A DNA stretch of 23,618 nucleotides from UBA5436 sp964346085 (GTDB taxonomy: Bacteria; Bacillota; Clostridia; Saccharofermentanales; DTU023), in the NCBI GenBank assembly GCA_964346085.1, contig CAYFSZ010000015.1, positions 1 through 23,618 of the forward strand. The letters are read 5' to 3'. Positions 16,691 to 23,618 of this stretch are shown piece by piece. Within the stretch, counting starts at the first letter, position 1, and every line of letters starts with the position of its first letter. The position numbers and the translations under genes are program-made. The notes beneath the pieces were generated by a model, which did no database searches, was not told the origin of the DNA, and saw only the letters and a program-made list of their open reading frames with translations.

Positions 16691-16699
16691 TGTTATAAT
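16691..16699 (+). promoter_or_regulatory. Extended -10 promoter of the dnaD-dnaI-acpS operon, embedded in a terminator
   Basis: TGTTATAAT is a perfect extended -10. Its last three bases are the outer pairs of the nifJ terminator stem. Transcription would begin near 16706, inside or beyond the left arm, so the new RNA cannot form that hairpin. Confidence 0.62.
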
Positions 16700-16735
16700 A
16701 AGTCCCCATGGTTATTCTACGGGGACTTATTTTTT
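16697..16735 (+). terminator. Intrinsic terminator of nifJ
   Basis: A perfect 11-bp stem, AATAAGTCCCC (16697-16707) against GGGGACTTATT (16721-16731), has a 13-base loop and ends in a T tract. It is about 70 bases past the nifJ stop. Confidence 0.88.
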
Positions 16736-16765
16736 ATCTTTACGATGATAGAATGGGAGTCATTT

Positions 16766-17776
16766 GTGAAAGTTCAATTCAACCAATCGTTACATTTATC
16801 AGATACATTGATTCCAGATGTATTTATTTCTGAATTCATGAGCAAATTAAGTGGAGATGCAATTCGCGCTTATTTATTCATTACACAGAATTATCAGCAT
16901 GGTAATCGCAAAATGACGATGAAGGAATTAGCACAAAGGCTAGACTGTACAGAAAAGAGCGTTGAAAAGGCTTTAAGTGAATTGCAATTTCTAAATTTAA
17001 TTCTAATTCAGAGTGGATATCTAGAAATCGTCGACATTAAGTATCGTGAGATTGAAAAATTACTAACGAATCGAAAACATGACTCGAATGTTTCGAAAGA
17101 AGATATTTCCAAAAGAGAATTAATTATCAAACAAATCAATGATACTTTTTTTCAAGGAATGATGTCTTTAGGTTTTTATACAAAAATAGATGAATGGTTT
17201 ACAAAATATGAATTTGAACCTGAAGTGCTATATGCTATTTTTTCGGAGGCTGCAGGGAAGAACAAACTGGATGGTCCTGGATACGTAGCAGGAATCGCTG
17301 ATAATTGGGCGAAAAACGGAGTCAAAACATATCGTCAACTAAATCTCTATTACAAGCAATATGAAGAGCTTAGAAAGCTTATCAACCAAGTGAAATCTAA
17401 GTTGAATGCAAAAGGGAATTTTTCTGTTTATCAAGAAGAATTAATTGCAAAGTGGAAAAATGATTTTGGATATGATTTTTCCATTATTGAACTCGCTCTT
17501 AAATCCACAATTAATTTGAATAACCCTAATTTAAAATACATAGACCGGATTTTGACGAATTGGCATGAACTTCAATTGCATTCGGTAGAGGAAGTGACAG
17601 ATTATCTTCTTGCATATAAGAAAAATAAGCAAAACGAAGCAAACAATAGCAAGAGACAAACGCAACATAGAAAATTAAAAAGTGATGAATTAAAAGACCT
17701 TGATGTTCAAGAAGAAGAGCTATACAATGCTCAGCTTATGCAATTCCTTGAAGAAACAAAGGATGATATGAAATGA
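16766..17776 (+). CDS. DnaD/DnaB-family replication initiation protein with two C-terminal DnaD-like domains
   Basis: The protein has 336 residues from GTG 16766. I chose this start because GGGAG (16755-16759) is six bases upstream; the ATG at 16745 has no ribosome binding site. Residues ~20-90 look like a winged helix (ELAQRLDCTEKSVEKALSEL). Two DDBH2-type modules follow, each with the YxxxIxxxW signature: YVAGIADNW (173-181) and YIDRILTNW (258-266). Two such copies resemble Bacillus DnaB more than DnaD. It overlaps dnaI by four bases (ATGA), as expected for translational coupling, and in Bacillus the dnaB-dnaI pair sits together likewise. The inferred role is to remodel origin DNA and help DnaI load the replicative helicase. 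The C-terminal tail is Lys/Gln-rich, then acidic. Confidence 0.85.
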   Translation: MKVQFNQSLHLSDTLIPDVFISEFMSKLSGDAIRAYLFITQNYQHGNRKMTMKELAQRLDCTEKSVEKALSELQFLNLILIQSGYLEIVDIKYREIEKLLTNRKHDSNVSKEDISKRELIIKQINDTFFQGMMSLGFYTKIDEWFTKYEFEPEVLYAIFSEAAGKNKLDGPGYVAGIADNWAKNGVKTYRQLNLYYKQYEELRKLINQVKSKLNAKGNFSVYQEELIAKWKNDFGYDFSIIELALKSTINLNNPNLKYIDRILTNWHELQLHSVEEVTDYLLAYKKNKQNEANNSKRQTQHRKLKSDELKDLDVQEEELYNAQLMQFLEETKDDMK

Positions 17777-18810
17777 GATACTTAGATCGCCAAACCCGAA
17801 AAAAATTACAGAATTATTATGAAATACTTCGCACACAAGCGCAAAAAAATCATCAACGAGAATTAGAACAATTATATCAAGATTTTCCGTGTATAAGAGA
17901 ATTTGAACAAAAGAAGATTGATTTGAAAGTAAAACTTGTGAAAAGCAAAATCAATCGCTCACAAGATGTTGAGTCAATTAATCAACAATTAGATCAGGTG
18001 AGGGAACAGTTCGCTGAGTTTTTGCACCAAAACAATATTCCTGTAGATTATGAAAATATTCATTACTATTGCACCCAATGTGAAGATACAGGCTGGTATC
18101 AAGGAGATTATTGTCAATGTGTACATCAGGTTTTAACTCGTTTAAATAACAATAATACGAACTTTATGCCACCACCAGACAGTCATTTTAATAATTTTGA
18201 TGTGAGTGTTTTTTCTGATGAGAAGAATACCCATTATTTCCAAGGAAAGCTCTCCCCTCAAGAAGCAATCAAAGGAATTCGACAATTATCGGAAACCTTT
18301 ACGAATCGTTTCAATCAAAGTAGCAAAAATATCTATTTATTTGGAGCGCCAGGAACAGGTAAAACATTCGTTATGGGATGCATTGCGAATGAGTTATTGG
18401 AACAAGGAAAATATGTCGTTTATCTTAAAGCGGTACGCTTATTTGAGATTATGGCTAAACGAAATACATTATTAAACAGTTATAGTCCAGATCCTGAAGA
18501 ACAAGATAGTATTTTACAATTTATAGATAGCATTAGGCACGCAGAACTTCTCTGTATCGATGATTTGGGCATGGAAGCAAATGCTTATAAAAGTGCATAT
18601 GCGGATTTCATCGTTTTGCTAGATGAAAGAATGGATCATCATCGCTCGACCATTATTACAAGCAATTTAAGACCAAAAGATTTAGGCGATGAATATGATG
18701 AAAGAATTCGTAGCCGAATAACAGGGAATTTTGATTTGATCATGTTCGAGGGGGAAGATGTTAGAAATCGAATTGCCGGATTAAAAACTAAAGAGCATTC
18801 GAAACAGTGA
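17773..18810 (+). CDS. dnaI: Helicase loader DnaI (AAA+ ATPase)
   Basis: A 345-residue ATPase that loads the replicative hexameric helicase at origins and restart sites. A helical N-terminal region is followed by a zinc motif, C100-x2-C103...C114-x-C116 (YYCTQCEDTGWYQGDYCQC), as in Bacillus DnaI, where it contacts helicase. The AAA+ core has Walker A GAPGTGKT (191-198), Walker B LLCIDDLG (259-266), sensor-1 IITSN (294-298) and an Arg-finger region DERIRSRI (309-316). It starts within the stop codon of the DnaD-like gene (ATGA overlap) and is followed 10 bases later by acpS. Other DnaC/IstB-like ATPases are unlikely given the zinc motif and neighbour. Confidence 0.94.
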   Translation: MRYLDRQTRKKLQNYYEILRTQAQKNHQRELEQLYQDFPCIREFEQKKIDLKVKLVKSKINRSQDVESINQQLDQVREQFAEFLHQNNIPVDYENIHYYCTQCEDTGWYQGDYCQCVHQVLTRLNNNNTNFMPPPDSHFNNFDVSVFSDEKNTHYFQGKLSPQEAIKGIRQLSETFTNRFNQSSKNIYLFGAPGTGKTFVMGCIANELLEQGKYVVYLKAVRLFEIMAKRNTLLNSYSPDPEEQDSILQFIDSIRHAELLCIDDLGMEANAYKSAYADFIVLLDERMDHHRSTIITSNLRPKDLGDEYDERIRSRITGNFDLIMFEGEDVRNRIAGLKTKEHSKQ

Positions 18811-18820
18811 TGAAGGTAAT

Positions 18821-19204
18821 ATGATGCAAGTACTTGTCGGAAACGATATTTTATCCATCGAAAGATTTGAAAAAATTCTGAAGAAAAAAGGACAACGATT
18901 CTTGGAACGCTTTTTATCCGTAGATGAAATAAAGGATGCCCAAAATCGTGTGCAAAGTTTAGCAGGATTATTTTCTGTGAAGGAATCAATCTCAAAAGCT
19001 CTCGGAACAGGTATAGGGAATGAAGGTGTTTCATGGCATGATATGTATATCAGCTTTGATCGTTATGGAAAACCGAAAGTAAACTTTTCAGGAAAAACCA
19101 AAGAGTATTATGATAAAATAAATGCTTGTTCAATAGACATCAGTATTAGTCATGAAAAAAAGTATGCAATGACGACATGTGTTATTTTAACTTGTGTTGA
19201 TTGA
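18821..19204 (+). CDS. acpS: Holo-[acyl-carrier-protein] synthase
   Basis: This short cytosolic phosphopantetheinyl transferase of 127 residues moves 4'-phosphopantetheine from CoA to a serine of acyl carrier protein, activating it for fatty-acid synthesis. The Mg-binding D9 lies in VGNDIL, and E55 in FSVKESISKALGTG. SFDRYGKPKV and SISHEKKYAMTTCVI are the usual later motifs. Two adjacent ATGs are possible; the second (18824) lies seven bases from the AAGG site (18813-18816) and is slightly more likely. It belongs to the dnaD-dnaI operon, and the next gene follows after 31 bases. Confidence 0.94.
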   Translation: MMQVLVGNDILSIERFEKILKKKGQRFLERFLSVDEIKDAQNRVQSLAGLFSVKESISKALGTGIGNEGVSWHDMYISFDRYGKPKVNFSGKTKEYYDKINACSIDISISHEKKYAMTTCVILTCVD

Positions 19205-19235
19205 CATTTGAGATTTTGGAACAAAGGATATTGTA

Positions 19236-20291
19236 ATGAATCAGCCTAAACAAAATAAAAATTTTTATTTAGAGAAAACAAAAGAGAGTAAAATTCCAGC
19301 ATGGCTAATTCCTGCTCTAATCATCAGTATTTTAGCTTTTTCACTTTTGTATTTCTTACCCAAAATTATTCGTTCTTTTCAATCTGGAAGTACAACAGAA
19401 AATATCTCGGCAGAAAGCACAACGATGAAGGATTCATTTTTAGAAGAAGCAGATGCTGTCATCAGTGTGAAGACTGCTCGAATTTTCAATCGAGCTGATA
19501 AAAATGGAGATTGCATTACATCAGCACTTTACAATGAACCGATTATCCTTTTGACAGAAAAACCCGAAAATGGCTTCTATCATATTCAATTGCGTGAGGG
19601 AATTTCAGGATATGTAGATGAAGCGGATATTCTCATAAGTACAAAATCCTTTGACTCAGCAGCTATTACAGACAGGGCAATTATCATTAATGGCGAAAAA
19701 GCGATTTCGTCAGATACCATCAATGGAGATATTGTTGCGATTGCACCGATGGGTTGTATTCTTTATATCGACTATGTGACAGAGCAGGTAATTCGAGTCG
19801 TATTACCTGGAGGTGAAATAGGGTGGCTGAATCGGGAGAATTTAATTGTCGTTCCTCTCAACAAAAAAATTCCTCAACCTGATAGCAAACAAGCAGATAT
19901 ATTTTGCTCAAGTGCTTTGAAATTTTTGAATATTTCTTATATCCCGGGCGGATTGGGATTAGATAATATTGATATGCCAGGAGTTATCTACTTAGCTGGC
20001 ATCACGAATGGATTATCCTTTTCTCGTAGAATTGAAGACCAAGCGGAACTAGGGACAAATATTTCTTTTGAAAAAGATGAAAAAGGAATTCCTAATATCA
20101 ATGGCTTTAAAGCTGGTGATTTACTGTTTTTTAGTGGCAATGAAAAAGAGATTAATTCCGTTGCGATTTACCTAGCTGATGATAATATTTTGTATGCTGA
20201 AGGAAATCAAAGTGAAATTCAAATTTTAAGTATGAGTGGAAATGATAGGCTCCTCGAAAGATTATCCGTAGCCAGAAGAATATTCGAATAA
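19236..20291 (+). CDS. Membrane-anchored SH3b protein with a degenerate, probably inactive NlpC/P60 domain
   Basis: A 351-residue protein with one N-terminal membrane segment (about 20-46), two SH3b-like domains (about 74-135, ending GISGYVDEADIL; and 145-206, ending GEIGWLNRENLI), and a C-terminal NlpC/P60-like domain (about 218-351). Fold markers remain: FKAGDLLFFSG (291-301), VAIYL (309-313) and a closing ARRIFE that mirrors VRRVFY of the active enzyme at 4421-5968. Aligned by eye to that protein, the catalytic Cys is M247 (IDMPGV for FDCSGL), the first His is S308 and the second is Y320. All three are lost while the frame is intact, suggesting a maintained non-catalytic role such as wall binding or regulation. 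AAGGA supports the start. It is last in the dnaD-dnaI-acpS operon, and no clear terminator follows. Confidence 0.75.
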   Translation: MNQPKQNKNFYLEKTKESKIPAWLIPALIISILAFSLLYFLPKIIRSFQSGSTTENISAESTTMKDSFLEEADAVISVKTARIFNRADKNGDCITSALYNEPIILLTEKPENGFYHIQLREGISGYVDEADILISTKSFDSAAITDRAIIINGEKAISSDTINGDIVAIAPMGCILYIDYVTEQVIRVVLPGGEIGWLNRENLIVVPLNKKIPQPDSKQADIFCSSALKFLNISYIPGGLGLDNIDMPGVIYLAGITNGLSFSRRIEDQAELGTNISFEKDEKGIPNINGFKAGDLLFFSGNEKEINSVAIYLADDNILYAEGNQSEIQILSMSGNDRLLERLSVARRIFE

Positions 20292-20424
20292 TAGGTCTCT
20301 TTATTAATTTATTTTACATTCCTGGAATATATGTCCATTTAGAATTACACTCTTTTTACATAGGCTTTATTTTTTCATAAACGATCCTCAATAAAATTAA
20401 ATTGCAGTTTAAACGGCGTCATGT

Positions 20425-20450
20425 TAGCAAATTGAAAAAATCAATTGCTA
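20425..20450 (+). promoter_or_regulatory. Inverted repeat upstream of the ABC importer genes
   Basis: TAGCAAATTGA and TCAATTGCTA pair with one bulged A around an A-rich loop, ~30 bases before the binding-protein start codon. It may be an operator for this transport operon. No convincing promoter or terminator was found in the rest of 20292-20478. Confidence 0.3.
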
Positions 20451-20478
20451 CTTTCAAAATTTAATTTTAGGAGAGAAT

Positions 20479-21849
20479 ATGAAAACATTTATAAGATTAT
20501 TTGCTGTGGTGATTGCTTTCACTTTATTTCTAAGTGCTTGTCAATCCAAAGACAATACTTCTGAATCAGCACAAAAAGAAAATACTACATTACAGGCTGA
20601 ATCAAATACAGAATTAAAATCAGATAAACAATCTACAGACGAATCAAATCAAGACAAAATTAAAATTGAATATTGATACGTGAATGCGGAAACACAAGGA
20701 GGAATCGCAGTTGAGGAATTAGTCAATACATTCAATCAGCAAAGCGATACCATAGAAGTCATAGCCAGATATAATCCAGATATGTACAAAGGATTAATGC
20801 AGAATTTACAAGCTGAGGCTGCTTCTGGAAATTATCCTGCTCTCGTACAAGTTGGCTGGGCATTTTTAGATTATTTCTCCAATAATTTTGCATATCAGCA
20901 ACCGCAAGCAGTTATTGATCAATATTTTCCTGATGACAAAAACTATTTAACGGATAATTTTTTACCGAACGTTCTAGAATTAGCAGTCAATAGCAGCGAA
21001 GAACAAGTTGGTATTCCATATTCTGTTTCTAATCCAGTTTTATATTTGAATAGAGATTTATTAAAAGAAGCAGGTCTTTCTGAGGAAGGTCCCGAAACAT
21101 GGCAAGAATTACGCGAGTTTTCAAAAGCAATCAAAGATAAAACAGGAAAATATGGTTTTTATATGCAAGAACCTGCTGATAACTGGGCGACGCAAGCATT
21201 GTTAGAAAGTAATGGAGCAAGATTATTACAAGATGGTAAAGCAGCTTTTGCCAGCAAAGAAGGAATCGAAGCTTATCAAATGCTTGCTGACATGGTAAAT
21301 ATTGACAAATCCGCATTGCATATCGGCTGGGATGAAGGGGTTCAGTCGTTTGTTGATGGAAATGTCGGAATGCTCTATACAACAATTGCAAGAAGAGCGC
21401 AGGTGCAATCTGGCGCAAAATTTGATGCGGCAACAGTTCCTTCTCCCGCATGGGAAGGCAAAGATATCAGGATTCCAGCAGGAGGATGTTTCTTAGCTAT
21501 CACTGCACAAGATGAAGAGCAAATTTAAGCGGCATGGGAATTTGAAAAATTTCTATATTCAGTAGAGTCAATGGCTACATGGACGATCGGAACGGGATAT
21601 GTGCCTCCTAGAAAAGGTGTAGCAGAAGCTGAAAATGGATTAAAAGCATTTTATGCAGAAAATGAAATGATGCGTGCTGCTAATGAACAAATGGATAAAA
21701 TCGTTCCTTGGACAAGCTTCCCTGGAGACAGCGGACTGCAGGCAGAACAAATTTTATTGGATGTGCGTGACCAAATTCTAGGCGGAGGAACAAGCGCACA
21801 AGAGGCGTTAACTTCGGCTCAAGATGAAATTAATCAATTATTGCCGTAA
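20479..21849 (+). pseudogene. ABC sugar-type substrate-binding lipoprotein, broken by two in-frame stops
   Basis: Read through, this is one 456-codon frame for a family-1 extracellular solute-binding protein. The order is signal peptide, lipobox LSAC with C21, Ser/Glu-rich linker, then the binding fold (VNAETQGG, LMQNLQAEAASGN, NPVLYLNRDLLKEAGL, ETWQELREF). Codon 66 is TGA (20674-20676) and codon 350 is TAA (21526-21528), with no frameshift. Codon 66 falls between IKIEY and YVNAETQGG, where this family usually has Trp, so a TGG-to-TGA change is likely. Codon 350 would be explained by CAA-to-TAA. The intact middle piece (282 codons from GTG 20680) lacks a signal peptide and cannot be exported as a binding protein. 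The two permease genes downstream are intact. Sequencing error is the main alternative. The substrate is unknown; UgpB-like sugars or glycerol phosphate are possible. Confidence 0.85.
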
Positions 21850-21860
21850 GGAAATCTTCA

Positions 21861-22748
21861 ATGAGAAATTTTATTGAAAAGAGAGGAAGGGCAATGCTGT
21901 TCATTGCTCCTTCCGCTATACTATTTATTATTTTTATGTTTTATCCATTGGGAAAAACGATTTATTATAGTTTTTTTAATTGGAACTTTATCAGTCCGAA
22001 GATGAAATTTGTAGGATTGCAGAATTATATCAAATTGTTTCAGGATCCGATTACTGCAAAAGTATTTACCAATACACTGTACTATATCATTATTCTATTG
22101 GTAATTAACTTTATTCTCCCTTATATCGTTAGTTATGTATTAATTAATATCATTCGAAAAAAACAGGAATTTTATAAAACCGTTTTATTTTTGCCAAGTG
22201 TGATTTCGTTGGTGGTCGGTTCAATCTTATACATGTGGATACTAAATCCCGTTTCGGGACCGATCGGTTTGATGGCCGGAAAAATTGGTCTACAATTGCC
22301 TATTTGGTCAAAAACAGATGGACTCGTCATAGTTGTTTTGAGTATTATCACTTCTTGGAAAACATTTGGATATAACTTTTTGGTTCTATATGCTGGAGTC
22401 AGCGGTATTTCGAAAGAAATTCTCGAAGTGGCTAAAATGGAGAATATTTCGAATTTTAAAATTTTTAAAGATATTATTGTACCAATGACTTCTTCAACTG
22501 GAATCTACATTCTTATCATTACAATCATTCAAGGGCTTCAACAAGTTTTTGTGCCAATTAAAGTTGTTACGCAGGGTGGACCTAATTACGGGAGCTCAAA
22601 CTTAACCTATCATGCTTATCATAATGCATTTAATATATTTGACGTAGGAACAGCTTCTGCTTTGTCTGTTTTAACGATGTTATTATTTTCAGTTCTTTTG
22701 ATTCTCGAGTTTAAATTCGTAGAAAAGAGAGTGTACTATGAAAACTAA
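21861..22748 (+). CDS. ABC transporter permease, UgpA/MalF-like
   Basis: A 295-residue integral membrane permease of the binding-protein-dependent sugar importer family, with about six membrane helices (first about 11-38, last about 264-284). The cytoplasmic EAA loop that docks the ATPase is at 189-208 (EVAKMENISNFKIFKDIIVP); the usual Gly is Asn195. The MPNYGSS-like GGPNYGSSNLTY segment (239-250) is typical of the family. AAGGA lies eight bases before ATG, and the gene begins 11 bases after the broken binding-protein gene. It overlaps the next permease by 11 bases. No ATPase gene is in the window; such importers often share one encoded elsewhere. Confidence 0.92.
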   Translation: MRNFIEKRGRAMLFIAPSAILFIIFMFYPLGKTIYYSFFNWNFISPKMKFVGLQNYIKLFQDPITAKVFTNTLYYIIILLVINFILPYIVSYVLINIIRKKQEFYKTVLFLPSVISLVVGSILYMWILNPVSGPIGLMAGKIGLQLPIWSKTDGLVIVVLSIITSWKTFGYNFLVLYAGVSGISKEILEVAKMENISNFKIFKDIIVPMTSSTGIYILIITIIQGLQQVFVPIKVVTQGGPNYGSSNLTYHAYHNAFNIFDVGTASALSVLTMLLFSVLLILEFKFVEKRVYYEN

Positions 22749-23559
22749 TAAATCTGCCTGGATATGGCATACTGTATTGATTATTTGGGTTGTTTTGATT
22801 CTATTTCCTCTTATTTATGCAGCAAGCAATTCCTTTAAAACATTATCTGATGCATATAATAATGTTTTTTCATTAATTCCCAAAGAATTTACGCTGGATA
22901 ATTATCGCCACATTTTTGCTCGCCAAGATTTTGTCAATATTGCTTTAAATACACTCAAAGTCGCAAGCGGCGTGACGATTTTTAAATTATTGACGAGTAT
23001 TCTCGCTGCTTATGCATTTGTTTTTTTAGAAATGAAAGGAAAAAACATCATCTATTTTTTGATGATTAGTACAATGTTTATCCCGTTTTCGGTGACGATG
23101 ATTCCGAATTATTTAACAATTTCACAAATGAGTCTGCGTGATACTTTGTTTGGGGTGATGTTGCCACAATTTGCTGATGCACTGGGGATTTTTTTGATAA
23201 GACAAAGCATGCGATCTGTACCAAAAGCTCTAATCGAATATGCGAGACTTGAGAATGTTAGCCATTTTAATTTGCTAAAAGATATCCTATTTCCAATGAT
23301 TCGTCCACATATCATTTCGACTGGAATTATCTTTTTTATCAATTCATGGAACGAATTCGTCTGGCCGGTATTAATCTTAAAGAGTGAAAACAATTATACA
23401 TTATCTCTTGCTTTACAAATGTATATCAGCTCAGAAGGTGGTACTGATTTCACAATTGCTATGAGCGTATCAATTATCACGATAATTTTGCCCATTATTT
23501 TATTCATCATTTTCAAAAAACAAATTATCAGTACATTTAGTACTTCGGGGATTAAATAG
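22738..23559 (+). CDS. ABC transporter permease, UgpE/MalG-like
   Basis: A 273-residue partner permease with about six membrane helices. The EAA loop is at 167-186 (EYARLENVSHFNLLKDILFP), again with Asn (173) in place of the conserved Gly. INSWNEFVWPVLIL (201-214) is the conserved SWNEF-type segment of MalG/UgpE proteins. Its start lies inside the end of the preceding permease gene, so the two are probably translationally coupled and form a heterodimer. The substrate cannot be inferred from the permeases. Confidence 0.92.
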   Translation: MKTNKSAWIWHTVLIIWVVLILFPLIYAASNSFKTLSDAYNNVFSLIPKEFTLDNYRHIFARQDFVNIALNTLKVASGVTIFKLLTSILAAYAFVFLEMKGKNIIYFLMISTMFIPFSVTMIPNYLTISQMSLRDTLFGVMLPQFADALGIFLIRQSMRSVPKALIEYARLENVSHFNLLKDILFPMIRPHIISTGIIFFINSWNEFVWPVLILKSENNYTLSLALQMYISSEGGTDFTIAMSVSIITIILPIILFIIFKKQIISTFSTSGIK

Positions 23560-23570
23560 GAGGTCATTTT

Positions 23571-23618
23571 ATGTTTGGCGACTCTTCTTGGATTTTACTA
23601 ACTGATTTTGAATATAAG
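23571..23618 (+). CDS. Start of an unidentified gene, cut by the window end
   Basis: Sixteen codons (MFGDSSWILLTDFEYK) begin at ATG 23571 after a perfect AGGAGG (23558-23563) that overlaps the stop of the permease gene. The tight spacing makes it part of the transporter operon, so it may act on the imported substrate. The fragment is too short to assign a family. Confidence 0.7.
   Translation, partial: MFGDSSWILLTDFEYK

Noticed and set aside
18639..19034. 131-codon open frame antisense to dnaI and acpS
   Set aside because: It spans two well-supported sense genes, has no recognisable motif and no initiation signal.
20407..20421. CcpA cre-like site (GTTTAAACGGCGTCA) before the sugar importer
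   Set aside because: At least three mismatches to the cre consensus, including a core Gly-side base; too weak to report as a feature.
20674..20676. TGA at a Trp position read as evidence that TGA codes for Trp in this organism
   Set aside because: gpmI, dnaD, dnaI and acpS all end at TGA exactly where their families end, and a second, TAA, stop breaks the same gene. A mutation is simpler.

Overview
The window reads as a stretch of a low-GC Gram-positive (Bacillota) chromosome, probably a fermentative anaerobe. The evidence is the AT-rich sequence, strong AGGAGG-type ribosome binding sites, U-tailed intrinsic terminators, a DnaD/DnaI-type helicase-loading pair, and a pyruvate:ferredoxin oxidoreductase. 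The pgk-tpi gene fusion and the gene mix would fit an Erysipelotrichia-like lineage, but that placement is inference. TGA is a normal stop here: it ends gpmI, dnaD, dnaI and acpS.

Layout. (1) 1-136: the last ~45 nt of a 5S rRNA and two terminators, so an rRNA operon lies just left of the window. (2) 169-4066, minus strand: a class A penicillin-binding protein followed by an MTA/SAH-deaminase-type amidohydrolase. They are split by a 100-N scaffold gap whose two flanks repeat the same 55 bases, so the gap is probably artificial. (3) 4421-8146, plus strand: a membrane-anchored SH3b-NlpC/P60 peptidoglycan hydrolase and a VanW-family membrane protein with a C-terminal Thr/Glu repeat. (4) 8197-9162, minus strand: a PHP-domain phosphoesterase, convergent with the VanW gene. 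(5) 9314-16626, plus strand: lower glycolysis and pyruvate oxidation, comprising a fused phosphoglycerate kinase/triosephosphate isomerase, the cofactor-independent phosphoglycerate mutase, and NifJ. (6) 16766-20291, plus strand: a compact operon of a DnaD/DnaB-like protein, the helicase loader DnaI, holo-ACP synthase, and a membrane-anchored SH3b-NlpC/P60 homologue in which all three catalytic residues appear to be replaced. (7) 20479 to the end, plus strand: a sugar-type ABC importer with a lipoprotein binding-protein gene broken by two in-frame stop codons, two intact permeases, and the first 16 codons of another gene.

How it fits together. Regions 2 and 3 are envelope genes: PBP glycan synthesis, an NlpC/P60 hydrolase and VanW. 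Region 5 carries 1,3-bisphosphoglycerate to 2-phosphoglycerate, interconverts triose phosphates, and oxidises pyruvate to acetyl-CoA; enolase, pyruvate kinase and GAPDH are not here. Region 6 joins replication initiation to fatty-acid carrier activation. Several promoters share an extended -10 element close to TGTTATAAT. No mobile element, CRISPR array or tRNA was found. The items most worth follow-up are the predicted NlpC/P60 pseudoenzyme, the pgk-tpi fusion, the nifJ and gpmI leader structures, and the doubly interrupted binding-protein gene.
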